Of a stretch of 64,000 nucleotides of DNA, positions 32,772 through 41,343 are shown one piece after another. The stretch lies in the NCBI RefSeq assembly GCF_009755605.1, contig NZ_WPNZ01000009.1, positions 1 through 64,000 on the forward strand. Direction: 5' to 3'. The position numbers and the translations under genes are program-made. Every line of letters starts with the position of its first letter. Positions within the stretch are counted from its first letter, which is position 1. The DNA is from Streptomyces typhae. Lineage in GTDB: Bacteria; Actinomycetota; Actinomycetes; Streptomycetales; Streptomycetaceae. The notes below the pieces were generated by a model that worked only from the letters and a program-made list of their open reading frames with translations, ran no database searches and was not told the origin of the DNA.

Positions 32772-33671
32772 TCAGTAACCGGTGAGGCTGACCGCGAGAT
32801 CGGTGACGGGCAGCGGGAACTGGCCTATGGACGTCGCCTCGCCGGTGAGGAGGTTCACTCCGTAGAGGGACGAGGTACGCGCACCGGCGGGCGTGAGGGT
32901 GGCGAAGGCGGTGTTGTTGACCGTCTTGCCCTTCGACAGTTCGCTGTAGATGTCCAGCCCGGCGTCCGCGCCCGCGTCGACGGTGAGAGCGCCGGTGGCG
33001 TTCAGGAAGCCGTTGTTGGGGGGCGCCTGGATGAAGAGCTGGTCGTTCGCGGGGTTGATGTCGAAGAGGGTGGTCGCGGTGGTCCCGTTGAGGTCGTTGT
33101 TGGTGTAGGCGGCGGCGCTGACACCGCGGGTCGGCCCGGTGATGGGCGGGGTGGTCAGGACGGTGTCCTCGACGGTGGTGTGATCGCCGAGGTTGTGCCG
33201 CAGGTTCTGCCCCCGGTCGCTGACCACGCGGAGCCGGTCGGCAGCGGGGTTGAAGTCGACGCCGAAGTTAGTGCCTTCGAGGGGCTCCTTGAGCTGGGAG
33301 ACCTTGACGGCGACCGGTTCCTGGACGTCCGGCGGGAGCTGGAACGTGTAGATGCCGCCCTTGTCGCCGACGCCGTACAGCGTGTTGTTCTGGACCCGGA
33401 AGTCGAGGCCGATGAGGCGCTTGTCACCACTGAGGCCGTTGATGGCTCGTACCCACTTGAGGACGTCCGGCCGGTCGGTGGAGAAGTAGACCATCAGGGC
33501 CCCGTCACCGGCGAGCCCGTAGGTCGACAGGCTCGGTACGGCGGCGGCATCGCGCGTGGCAGGAGCGTCGGGAGCGGCGGAGCTGCTGCCCGGAACGGCC
33601 ACGAGGAGCGCGGCGGACGCGGCCGTGGCCGCTGCCGCCGCCATGATTCTCTTACGGATCGATCTGTTCAT
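32772..33671 (-). CDS. Secreted DUF4394 protein
   Basis: A 299-aa secreted protein. A signal peptide covers about residues 1-32 (RKRIMAAAAATAASAALLVAVPGSSSAA). The rest matches DUF4394 (predicted beta-propeller-like repeats): RLIGLDFRVQNNTLYGVGDKGGIYTF, GVDFNPAADRLRVVSDRGQNLRHN, and LFDINPANDQLFIQAPPNNGFLNATGAL. Function unknown. AAGGGGG precedes ATG 33671. It is divergent from the PucR regulator, with an AT-richer 200-bp gap between. Confidence 0.9.
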   Translation of the reverse strand: MNRSIRKRIMAAAAATAASAALLVAVPGSSSAAPDAPATRDAAAVPSLSTYGLAGDGALMVYFSTDRPDVLKWVRAINGLSGDKRLIGLDFRVQNNTLYGVGDKGGIYTFQLPPDVQEPVAVKVSQLKEPLEGTNFGVDFNPAADRLRVVSDRGQNLRHNLGDHTTVEDTVLTTPPITGPTRGVSAAAYTNNDLNGTTATTLFDINPANDQLFIQAPPNNGFLNATGALTVDAGADAGLDIYSELSKGKTVNNTAFATLTPAGARTSSLYGVNLLTGEATSIGQFPLPVTDLAVSLTGY

Positions 33672-33869
33672 GGTGCGAAACCCCCTTGGCTGCTGATGAA
33701 GAATCCCCATTAGCCCAGGGGGCCGGGATCCCCACAAGCGGCCAGAAGGGCCGGAGGCGCCCGGGACTGCAAACTTTGCACCCCATGACAAATTAACTCC
33801 GGGCGACGTCGGAGAATAATCGCGCGGCTTTACCCGGAGTGATAAAGCCCGTCCGGATTTCATCTGTCG

Positions 33870-35171
33870 ATGCTTACGCCCGCGCTGGCATCCTCGACGC
33901 CCATGGGCAGCCTCTTCGCGGAGCTGGCCCGGCGGGCACCGGCCTCCGCACGCCGGGAAGTGGAGACGTACACACGTGAAATACCGGAGTTCGGGGTCCT
34001 TGCCGTGGATCCCCGGGCACGGGCCGAGACGCTGGAGTCCGCGGTGTGGTTGCGGCGCCGCGCCATCGAACTCTCCCCTGCCGATCTCACGCTGACGAAA
34101 AAGGATCTCGACCACATAGCGTCGATGGGGGAATCCCGCGGCCGCGGGGGAATGTCCCTCGAATCCCGCCAGCGGGTCCTAGGACTGCACACCGCGTTGA
34201 TGCTCCGCGAGATCAATGAGGCGACGGACACGCTCCGCGGGGGCGGCGTCGACGAACTCATCCGCATGATGAGCTGGTTCGCCTCCCAGGGCGAACGCGG
34301 TATCGGGGCGTACTGCCGGGGCTTCGTACGGGGCCTGCGCCACCGCCTGCCGTACGTGGAGCAGGTTGCCCTGCTCGCCAGGGCGCTGCTCGTCGCCGAC
34401 CCCATGGCCGCCGAGCTGGCGTCGGCGGTGGGGCTGACCGAGGAGGCGGAGCACTGGGCGGTGACGGTGGTACGGGTACCGGGCGGGCGGCCCGCGCGGG
34501 ACGACCGCCGCGACGACCGCGACGGTACACCGGCTCGCGACGTCGAACTGGACGGCGAGTTGGAGGCGCTGGTGAAGGCGTACCAGGTACCGCTGGTGTG
34601 GCAGCGCGCACAGACACCGCCGGGGGACGACGAGGGCGGCGGCGAGCTGATCGCCCTGACTCCGAGCGCGCCACCCATGGCGTCGGCCGTGCCGCTGCCG
34701 CCGTCGGCGGCCGGTGACCTCGTACGGGACTTCGCCGGGGCCCTGGGCCTGCCCTGCGCCGCGGGCACCGCGATGGGGGCGAGACCGGAGCTCGCCGCGG
34801 CACTCGACCGCGCCCGCCGCATCAGCAGGACGGCTCCGCTGCACCGCACACCGCGACGCCTCGGTACGCACACCATGGCGGATGTCTTCGTCGAACTGGC
34901 CGTGGCCGACGTCCCGTTCGTGGACGACTGGCTGCACACCCTGGCCCGCCGCCTGGCCCCGGGCCCGGACCTCCTGGTCACCCTGGACGCGTACTACCAC
35001 CACGACATGAACCGCACAGCCACGGCGACGGCCCTCAACGTCCACCCCCGCACCCTGGACTACCGGCTGCGCCGGGTACGCGAACTCACCGGCATTGCGC
35101 CCGCGTCGACGCACGGGGTGCGGGTACTGAGCGCGGTGGTGACGCGGAGGCTGTCGAATTCGTGGCACTGA
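33870..35171 (+). CDS. PucR/CdaR-type transcriptional regulator
   Basis: A 433-aa regulator with the PucR C-terminal helix-turn-helix (TATATALNVHPRTLDYRLRRVRELTG, about residues 385-415). The middle resembles a GGDEF-like/PucR sensor region. The N-terminus is variable. Start uncertain between ATG 33870 and ATG 33903; neither has a good ribosome site. It is divergent from the DUF4394 gene and convergent with the caspase gene 20 bp away. The last codons and stop are duplicated (35155-35188). Confidence 0.85.
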   Translation: MLTPALASSTPMGSLFAELARRAPASARREVETYTREIPEFGVLAVDPRARAETLESAVWLRRRAIELSPADLTLTKKDLDHIASMGESRGRGGMSLESRQRVLGLHTALMLREINEATDTLRGGGVDELIRMMSWFASQGERGIGAYCRGFVRGLRHRLPYVEQVALLARALLVADPMAAELASAVGLTEEAEHWAVTVVRVPGGRPARDDRRDDRDGTPARDVELDGELEALVKAYQVPLVWQRAQTPPGDDEGGGELIALTPSAPPMASAVPLPPSAAGDLVRDFAGALGLPCAAGTAMGARPELAAALDRARRISRTAPLHRTPRRLGTHTMADVFVELAVADVPFVDDWLHTLARRLAPGPDLLVTLDAYYHHDMNRTATATALNVHPRTLDYRLRRVRELTGIAPASTHGVRVLSAVVTRRLSNSWH

Positions 35172-35188
35172 CGAACTCGTGGCACTGA
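35155..35188. repeat. 17-bp stop-spanning tandem duplication
   Basis: CGAATTCGTGGCACTGA (35155-35171, PucR end plus stop) is followed directly by CGAACTCGTGGCACTGA (35172-35188), so the stop codon is duplicated in tandem. Confidence 0.92.
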
Positions 35189-35190
35189 CC

Positions 35191-36753
35191 TCAGCGCAGC
35201 ACCACCCGAGCAGGCCCCGCCGACGGCAGGAAGGCGCTCCGGATGGTGCCGCCCGCCTCGACCGAGATCCAGGGGTGGCTCACGAAGGTCTGCTGGACGT
35301 AGGACTCGGCGGGGGCGAGGACGCGGTAGAGCTGGGCCTGGCCCTGGTAGTCGAGCCAGTACAGGCGCAGGGGCTGTGCGCAGGCGTTGGAGAACTCGAT
35401 GTGGGTGCTCTGTTCGGCGCGCACCGACTTGAGGGTGCCGGTCATGGAGGCGGGCAGCGGTAGGAGTTCGGGCCAGTCGGCGGGTCTGCCGGACGGCGGG
35501 GTCCGGGCGGGCCAGACGGCGGGGGAGGCGAGCGCGGTCTCGGCCCAGTGCTTGACGCCGCGCTGGGCGGCTTCGGTGGTGGGGTGGCCGGGGGCGAGCA
35601 GCCGGGTGCAGCCGTGCACGATGACCGCGTACAGCCGAGAAGCGCTCGCCGGGTCCCCGGCGATCCCGGTCCAGTCGGCGTAGCTCTGCCGCAGGCGCAG
35701 CGTGTACGGGTGGCCGGGCCCGAGCCGTGCGGCGGACTTCTCGGCGAGGGCCGCGAAGGCGTGCAGGGCCTTGCGCGGCCGGCCCGTCCGACCGGCCACG
35801 TCCGCGTCCTCCGCGTCCCGGATCAGGCCGGCCAGGTCGTCGCGGGAGGTGCCGGACGCCCCGGATACCTTGGACGTCGCGGGTGCCCCGGACACCTCGG
35901 GTGCCCCGGACACCTCGGACGTCCCGGACGCCCCGGACGCTCCCGGGCCCGTGCCGCTCGCCGCCGTACGCAGGTGTGCCCGGTTGCGGGCGATGCAGAT
36001 CAGGCCCGCCGTGTTCCGGTTCCGGATCTGCGGCAGCGGGCGGGACTTGACGACGAGACGGGTGTGGATCTCCGCGTAGAGCGAGTTCATGTCCAGGAAC
36101 GCGGGGGCGCCCTCCACACCGTCCCGCACCACGGAGACCAGCTCCCCGGTGAAGGCCGTGAACTCCTCGTCCGGCGGAGCGAGCGCCTTCGCCGTCTCGG
36201 AGGACGCCGTCAGCAGGCAGGACCCCTCCACCACGACCTGGTCGGCGAGTTGGGACCGGCCGCCCATCGTCCCGATGAGCGCGCGCCCGCTCCAGCAGCA
36301 GTCCAGGATGATCAGCTTGCGGCGCGCCGGGTAGGAGTGCGTCGCGATGATCCTGCGTACGTACTCGTAGCGCAGCGCGGTGTGGCTCCGCCCCGGACGT
36401 GAGTCGGGCAGGGAGAGATAGAGCTCTTCGGTGTACGGGTCCACGAGGCCGTGGCCCGCGTAGTAGAAGACCAGGGTGTCCTCGGCGACGGCCGCCGCGT
36501 CCTCCAGCGCGTCCAGAACGACGCCGGGATCGTCGGGCTGCTCGACGACCGTGCACTGCTCGGACGGAACACCCCAGGTCAGGGGCGCCTGGAACAGCTC
36601 GGCCAGGGTTTGCACGTTCCTGCTGACCGAGGGGAGCTGCTCCTGGTGCGCGTAGGTGTGCACCCCGACCAGGACGACCCGGGACTTGCGCGGGTCCGAG
36701 AGCGGCCCCGAAAGCGGCCCCGAAAGCGGCCCCGAGGGTCCGGCGGTCGTCAC
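35191..36753 (-). CDS. Caspase-like protease with VHL-beta domain (conflict-system effector)
   Basis: A 520-aa protein. After a short SGPL-repeat leader, a C14 caspase domain covers about residues 25-260, with the catalytic His in VFYYAGHG (H101) and Cys in LIILDCCWSG (C153). A low-complexity Ser/Gly/Ala linker (about 275-310) precedes a TPR-like helical region (KALHAFAALAEKSAARLGPGHPYTLRLRQSYADW). The last about 72 residues read like the von Hippel-Lindau beta domain: IEFSNACAQPLRLYWLDYQG, APAESYVQQTFVSHPWI. GTG 36753 overlaps the EACC1 stop by four bases, so the two are coupled. A caspase effector tied to an EACC1 partner fits the predicted multi-component conflict systems of actinobacteria; the trigger is unknown. 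Confidence 0.9.
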   Translation of the reverse strand: MTTAGPSGPLSGPLSGPLSDPRKSRVVLVGVHTYAHQEQLPSVSRNVQTLAELFQAPLTWGVPSEQCTVVEQPDDPGVVLDALEDAAAVAEDTLVFYYAGHGLVDPYTEELYLSLPDSRPGRSHTALRYEYVRRIIATHSYPARRKLIILDCCWSGRALIGTMGGRSQLADQVVVEGSCLLTASSETAKALAPPDEEFTAFTGELVSVVRDGVEGAPAFLDMNSLYAEIHTRLVVKSRPLPQIRNRNTAGLICIARNRAHLRTAASGTGPGASGASGTSEVSGAPEVSGAPATSKVSGASGTSRDDLAGLIRDAEDADVAGRTGRPRKALHAFAALAEKSAARLGPGHPYTLRLRQSYADWTGIAGDPASASRLYAVIVHGCTRLLAPGHPTTEAAQRGVKHWAETALASPAVWPARTPPSGRPADWPELLPLPASMTGTLKSVRAEQSTHIEFSNACAQPLRLYWLDYQGQAQLYRVLAPAESYVQQTFVSHPWISVEAGGTIRSAFLPSAGPARVVLR

Positions 36754-37313
36754 CGGGCGTCTCCGGCGGCGGGGGGTTCCGCGTCGGCGCCGGTGGGAGG
36801 CGCAGCGGAGGTGACGTCTGCCCGCAAGCGGTCGATGGTGCTCTGGTCGACGGTCAGCGTCCGCCCGTCGACCAGGATCACGCGGATCTCGGGTGCGGCC
36901 GGGCGGGACTGGCGCCAGTTCAGGACCGACGTCAGTACGGAGACGAGGGCGAGCGAGTTCGAGACGACGAGGTTGATGATTTCGAGGGCGTCTCCCATGT
37001 GGCCAGTGGGGTCGGCGCCCGTACCCGGGCTCGTACGTGACTCCGTACCCGGGCTCGTACGTGACTCCGTACCCGGGCTCGTACGTGACTCCGTACCCGG
37101 GCCCGTACGTGACTCCGTACCCGAGTCCGTCCTGACGGCCCCGGACAGTTCCGGGTCCGCGCCGAGCCAGCGCGCCAGCGAACTCAGGCCTCCGCCGGCA
37201 CCAGCACCAGCACCAGCACCAGGACCAACACCTGTACCGGTACCGGCACTGGTACTCCCGGACTCCCCGACACGCACCAACTGGACACGCTGCACGGCCT
37301 CCGCACCAGCCAT
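36750..37313 (-). CDS. EACC1 family protein (effector-associated constant component)
   Basis: A 187-aa protein matching the EACC1 pattern: an N-terminal strand region (VQRVQLVRVGES), a short helical segment (SSLARWLGADPELSGAVR), a membrane-like or hydrophobic helical stretch (GDALEIINLVVSNSLALVSVLTSVLNW) and a C-terminal strand (IRVILVDGRTLTVDQSTIDRLRADV). EACC1 is known as a constant partner of proteases and other effectors in conflict systems, and here it overlaps the caspase gene. An unusual insert encodes a GTESRTSP-type octad array (37021-37116). ATG 37313 is used. Confidence 0.85.
   Translation of the reverse strand: MAGAEAVQRVQLVRVGESGSTSAGTGTGVGPGAGAGAGAGGGLSSLARWLGADPELSGAVRTDSGTESRTGPGTESRTSPGTESRTSPGTESRTSPGTGADPTGHMGDALEIINLVVSNSLALVSVLTSVLNWRQSRPAAPEIRVILVDGRTLTVDQSTIDRLRADVTSAAPPTGADAEPPAAGDAR
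37021..37129. repeat. 24-bp tandem repeat (in-frame VNTR) in EACC1
   Basis: Four 24-bp units start at 37021, 37045, 37069 and 37093, with a partial fifth at 37117. Each encodes an octad TESRTSPG. Two or three copies are identical, so copy number is likely variable between strains. Confidence 0.92.
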
Positions 37314-37449
37314 GTTCCAACCCCCGTCGACCCCGTGACCTCCGTACCGCACACCTGCTGCGGGCACGGCCCCGGCTCTGCCCGCGCCCAGATTAGGCCT
37401 GCGGCACCCGTGTGCGCAGGGTGCTCGCGAAGTCCGTACGCGTGACGGA

Positions 37450-38022
37450 TCAGCGCGCGAGGTCGCCGAGGCCGCGCAGCCCGGCGAGGACGTCGGCGGC
37501 GCTCGGCGCGGTGGCCGGATCGCTGAGGTGCTGGATCATCACGCCGGACATCAGGGCGAGTTGCACGCTGCCGACGGTGCGGACGGAGGCCTCCGCCACC
37601 TCGCCCTCGGGGACGCCGTCCAGGATCGCCGCGAGGCCACGGCGCCCCTCCGCCGTACCGGCGGCCAGGGCGGCACGCAGCTCCGGCTGCCGCTGGGCCT
37701 GCATGAACAGCTCCATCGAGGCCAGCCAGAGGTCCGGGTGGGCGGTGAAGTCCGCGATGAGGCTGTCCCACATCTCCTCGAAGTGCCGCTTCGAGGAGCC
37801 GTCCGCGTCGGGTATGAGGGCCCGCCCCATGGAGTCGCCCCACTCGTCGAGGATCTCGAACAGGGCCTTGTTGAGCAGGGCTTCGCGGGAGCCGTAGTGG
37901 TAGCCGATGGCGGCCATGCTGACACCGGCCGTGGTCGCGATGTCGCGGACGCTGGTGCGGTCGTACCCCTTGTCGCGCAGGCACTGCTTGGCGCCCACGA
38001 GGAGGGCTTCACGGTTCCCCAT
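37450..38022 (-). CDS. TetR-family regulator divergent from carboxylesterase
   Basis: A 190-aa TetR protein. The helix-turn-helix is at residues 1-50 (MGNREALLVGAKQCLRDKGYDRTSVRDIATTAGVSMAAIGYHYGSREALL), followed by an alpha-helical ligand domain. Divergent from the secreted carboxylesterase; the 109-bp gap has three GCGATCGC motifs (two in a 13-bp tandem), probably its operator. Ligand unknown. Confidence 0.9.
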   Translation of the reverse strand: MGNREALLVGAKQCLRDKGYDRTSVRDIATTAGVSMAAIGYHYGSREALLNKALFEILDEWGDSMGRALIPDADGSSKRHFEEMWDSLIADFTAHPDLWLASMELFMQAQRQPELRAALAAGTAEGRRGLAAILDGVPEGEVAEASVRTVGSVQLALMSGVMIQHLSDPATAPSAADVLAGLRGLGDLAR

Positions 38023-38060
38023 GGGTGCAGCGTAGCAGCGGCTTCAGGCGTACGCCTTAG

Positions 38061-38107
38061 GCGATCGCATGGGGCGTGCGAATTGCGCGATCGCATTGCG
38101 CGATCGC
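38061..38107. promoter_or_regulatory. Candidate TetR operator with GCGATCGC repeats
   Basis: ATTGCGCGATCGC occurs twice in tandem at 38082-38094 and 38095-38107, and a third palindrome GCGATCGC lies at 38061-38068, 25-70 bp before the carboxylesterase start. The spacing suggests multiple repressor dimers. Confidence 0.65.
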
Positions 38108-38131
38108 CCAATTCTGCTTACTGTCTCCTCC

Positions 38132-39790
38132 ATGAGACTCGCCAGAAGCGTCCCGAAGTGGCTTGCCGCAGCCTCGGTATGGGGGCTGGCCTTGGGTTTT
38201 GCCCCGATGGCCCCGGGTTGGCCGGGCCCCGCAGCGGCATCGGCCCACGCGGCGGTCACGACGGCTGACGCCCCCGGCGGCCCGGTGGTCCGCACGACGC
38301 ACGGACTGGTGCGCGGCACGGAGCGCGGCGCCCTCCGCACCTTCCAGGGCATCCCGTACGCGGCCCCGCCGGTCGGCAAGCTCCGCTGGGCCCCGCCGAA
38401 ACCGGCGCCGGGGTGGGACGGGGTGCGCGCGGCGACCCGGCCGGGCGCACCCTGCGCGCAGCCCGAGGGCCTCCCCATCGGAGTGCCCAGCAAGAAGGAG
38501 GACTGCCTCTACCTCAACGTCACCGCACCGATCACGCCAAAAGCCGCGGCCCGATCCGCGCCACCGGCCGAAGCCGCCGCCTCCCGCGGCGAACGACCGG
38601 TGATCGTATGGATCCACGGCGGCAGCATGATGTACGGCACCGGTGACATGTACGGCCCCGACCGCCTCGCGGCGCAGGGCGCGGTGGTCGTGTCGATGAA
38701 CTACCGCCTCGGCGTCATGGGTTTCCTGGGCGACCCGGCGCTCAAGGGCGCGGAGGGGCTCGGCCTTGAGGACCAGCAGGCGGCCCTGCGCTGGGTGCGC
38801 GCCAACGCGCGGGCCTTCGGCGGCGACGCGGACAACGTGACGATCATGGGCCAGTCGGGCGGCGGCTACGGCGTCTGCGGACACCTCGTGTCCCCCGCGT
38901 CGGCGGGCCTCTTCGACCGTGCCGTCGTCCAGAGCGCCCCGTGCGCGACGGGCGGCTCCCGCACCCGGGCCGAGGCGAGGGCGGAGGCCGCGCGGGTCGC
39001 CGAGGCGGTGGGCTGCGGGGCACGCGCACACAGGGCGTCGTGCCTGCGCCGGAAACCGGTGACGGCGCTCCTGAAGGCGTACGGCCCCTTCAACGAGCCC
39101 CGCCCGGTGGCCGGTACGGACCTCATGCCGATGGCTCCCGCGCAGGCACTGCGCACGGGACGCTTCCACCGCGTGCCGGTGCTCGTCGGGGTGACGCACG
39201 ACGAGGAGCGCGGCATGGTCCTCGGGCAGGAACTCGCTCCGGGCGGCGCCCCCATGAAGCCGTCGCAGTACGAGCCCGCGCTCCGCGCCCGGTTCGGACC
39301 CGCGGCCGACGACGTCCTGCGCCGCTACCCGCTGCGCGCCCACCCCTCGGCGGGCGAGGCCCTCGCGACGATCCTCACGGACGCGAACTGGTCGGCCCCG
39401 ACGCTCGACACGGCCCGGCTCCTGTCACGGTGGACACCGACCCGCGTGTACGAGTTCGGCGAGCGCGACACCCCTTGGTTCAAGGGGTACGCGAAGCCCA
39501 GCTTCGACCAGCGCGCCCAGCACATGTCCGAGCTGGCCTACCTGTTCGACCTCAACCACCTGTTCGAGGACGTACCGGCGGCGCAGACCCGGTTCCGGGA
39601 CCGCATGACCCGTACGTGGGTGGACTTCGCCAGGTCGGGCCGTACGGACTGGCCGGCGTTCGGGGCGGGCACCGACGGATACGTACAGACGCTGGAGGCG
39701 GGCGGATGGAGGCGGGCGGACTTCGCAAGGGATCACCAGTACGGGTTCTGGAAGTCCCGTGGCGCGTACGGCCCGACGACGAGTGGCTGA
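38132..39790 (+). CDS. Secreted carboxylesterase type B
   Basis: A 552-aa alpha/beta-hydrolase of the carboxylesterase/lipase type B family. A signal peptide covers about residues 1-40 (MRLARSVPKWLAAASVWGLALGF, ASAHA). Family landmarks: TFQGIPYAAPPVG, EDCLYLNVT, VIVWIHGGSMMYG, and the nucleophile elbow TIMGQSGGGYG (Ser in GxSxG, here GQSGG). The acid and His parts appear as GVTHDEE and HLFED-like regions later. It hydrolyses carboxyl esters outside the cell. Divergent from a TetR repressor and followed by a perfect 15-bp hairpin at 39808. Confidence 0.9.
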   Translation: MRLARSVPKWLAAASVWGLALGFAPMAPGWPGPAAASAHAAVTTADAPGGPVVRTTHGLVRGTERGALRTFQGIPYAAPPVGKLRWAPPKPAPGWDGVRAATRPGAPCAQPEGLPIGVPSKKEDCLYLNVTAPITPKAAARSAPPAEAAASRGERPVIVWIHGGSMMYGTGDMYGPDRLAAQGAVVVSMNYRLGVMGFLGDPALKGAEGLGLEDQQAALRWVRANARAFGGDADNVTIMGQSGGGYGVCGHLVSPASAGLFDRAVVQSAPCATGGSRTRAEARAEAARVAEAVGCGARAHRASCLRRKPVTALLKAYGPFNEPRPVAGTDLMPMAPAQALRTGRFHRVPVLVGVTHDEERGMVLGQELAPGGAPMKPSQYEPALRARFGPAADDVLRRYPLRAHPSAGEALATILTDANWSAPTLDTARLLSRWTPTRVYEFGERDTPWFKGYAKPSFDQRAQHMSELAYLFDLNHLFEDVPAAQTRFRDRMTRTWVDFARSGRTDWPAFGAGTDGYVQTLEAGGWRRADFARDHQYGFWKSRGAYGPTTSG

Positions 39791-39807
39791 CGGCAGGACG
39801 CGCACGC

Positions 39808-39845
39808 GGGCGCACCGCAGCAGGGAGGAGTGCTGCGGTGCGCCC
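39808..39845. terminator. Terminator after carboxylesterase
   Basis: GGGCGCACCGCAGCA (39808-39822) pairs perfectly with TGCTGCGGTGCGCCC (39831-39845) around an 8-nt loop. It lies between convergent genes. Confidence 0.85.
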
Positions 39846-39941
39846 TGAACTCAACGACGGTTACGGCCGTCTACTGACCAGCACCGACCAGCACCGACCA
39901 GCACCGCCCGCCACTGTCCGCCCGTGACCGATCGCTGCTGT

Positions 39942-39959
39942 CCGGTCCGCCCGTGACCG
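39942..39959. repeat. Repeat adjoining the alkaline phosphatase stop
   Basis: GTCCGCCCGTGACCGATC at 39945-39962 overlaps the phosphatase stop (39961-39963) and a copy lies about 27 bp downstream at 39918-39935. Short ACCAGCACCG units also recur three times at about 39877-39908. Confidence 0.7.
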
Positions 39960-39960
39960 A

Positions 39961-41343
39961 TCAACGCAGCCTGAGGGCCTCGCGCACGGTGTGGAACAGG
40001 TCGGTCTGGTTGGTGACGCCCTGGACGCGGTAGGCCTGCGGGCCCTGCGCGGCGATGCGCACCTGGGTGCCGGTGTGCTCCTGGGACTTGCCCGGGGTGT
40101 TGGTCGAGTAGTTGACCTTGAGCTGCTGCCCCTCGTCGGTGACGAGGGTGGAGGACAGGCCGGGCGGCTGCGCCTCCAGGGGCACGATCTGGCTGGTGTG
40201 CGCGTGGTCGGCGGTGGTGACGACCAGGGTGTCCGGGTGCTTGGCGGCGTAGTCGCGGGCGACCTTGACGGCGCGGTCGAAGGCGGCGGTCTCGCCGATC
40301 TGGCCGCACGGGTCGGCGGCGTGGTCCTGCTTGTCGATCGAGGCGCCCTCGATCTGGAGGAAGAAGCCCTGCTTGCTCTTGGCGTGCTTCTGCTTGGCCT
40401 CCAGGAGCTTGATGGCCTTGGTGGCCTGGTCCTTCAGCTCGGGGGTGCCGGCCGGGCGGCCGGGGTTGGAGGTGGTGCAGCGCTGCGGGTCGGTGCCGCC
40501 CTTGGCGGCGGCCTTGCCGGTCCACTCGACGGGCACGTTGCCGGGGGCGAAGAGCCCGAGGACGGGCTTGCCGCCCTTGACGGACTTGACCTTCTTCAGC
40601 TCGCGGTCGTTGGTGACGACCTGGTACCCGAGCTTCTTGGCCTGCTCGGTGACGGTGAGCCCCTTGTACTTGCCGTCGGTGACCTTCTGGTCGAAGCGCT
40701 GCTTGCCGCCGCCGAGGAGGACGTCGACCTTGTGGTTGACGCTCTGCTCGGCGATGGAGCCGGGCCCGCCCTTGGCGATGGTGTCGGTGGGGCACTTGGC
40801 CATGTCGGCCGGGCCCTGGCAGCTGCGGTCGGTGGCGTGCGAGGCGAGGACGGCCGGGGTGGCGTCGGTCAGCTCGGCGGTGGTGACCGAGCCGGTGGCG
40901 TACCCCTTCTTCTGCGCGAGCTCCAGAATCGTGGGCACGGCCTTGTCGCTGCCCGGGGTCTTCGAGATCCGCCCGTTGACGGTCTTCACGCCGGTGGCCC
41001 AGCCGGAGCCGCTCGCTGCGGAGTCGGTGACGTAGTCGGGGGTGCCGTCGGCGTGCACGGCGTACGTCGTGTAGGCGCCGGTCAGCGGGAACTTGTCCAT
41101 GTTCAGCCGCCCGTTGGCGCCCACGGTGTAGTCCCGGGCGAGGGTGATCTCGGAGTCACCCATGCCGTCACCGATCAGCAGGATGACGTTCTTGGCCTTG
41201 CCGCCCTGGATCGCCCGCCGGGCCTGGTCCTTGGTGTCGGAGGCCCCGGCCGTGGCGGTGAGCGTCACCGCCACCGCGGTGGCGGCACCCACGGATGCGG
41301 CGGCTATGAGTCGGCGACGGCTGAGACGGGGGTGGCGGGGCAT
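39961..41343 (-). CDS. Tat-exported alkaline phosphatase (PhoA family)
   Basis: A 460-aa alkaline phosphatase of the PhoA family. The Tat signal is LSRRRLIAAASVGAATAVAV (about residues 7-26). Catalytic segment is VTDSAASGSGWATG (nucleophile Ser in DSA), preceded by ILLIGDGMGDSE with the metal-binding Asp. Later motifs QGFFLQIEGASIDKQDHAADP and VVTTADHAHTS carry metal ligands. It hydrolyses phosphomonoesters outside the cell and complements PhoX. ATG 41343 has AAGGAG five bases upstream. No PHO box is obvious in the first 150 bp upstream; the upstream region carries CGTACCGGT-type repeats instead. Confidence 0.93.
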   Translation of the reverse strand: MPRHPRLSRRRLIAAASVGAATAVAVTLTATAGASDTKDQARRAIQGGKAKNVILLIGDGMGDSEITLARDYTVGANGRLNMDKFPLTGAYTTYAVHADGTPDYVTDSAASGSGWATGVKTVNGRISKTPGSDKAVPTILELAQKKGYATGSVTTAELTDATPAVLASHATDRSCQGPADMAKCPTDTIAKGGPGSIAEQSVNHKVDVLLGGGKQRFDQKVTDGKYKGLTVTEQAKKLGYQVVTNDRELKKVKSVKGGKPVLGLFAPGNVPVEWTGKAAAKGGTDPQRCTTSNPGRPAGTPELKDQATKAIKLLEAKQKHAKSKQGFFLQIEGASIDKQDHAADPCGQIGETAAFDRAVKVARDYAAKHPDTLVVTTADHAHTSQIVPLEAQPPGLSSTLVTDEGQQLKVNYSTNTPGKSQEHTGTQVRIAAQGPQAYRVQGVTNQTDLFHTVREALRLR

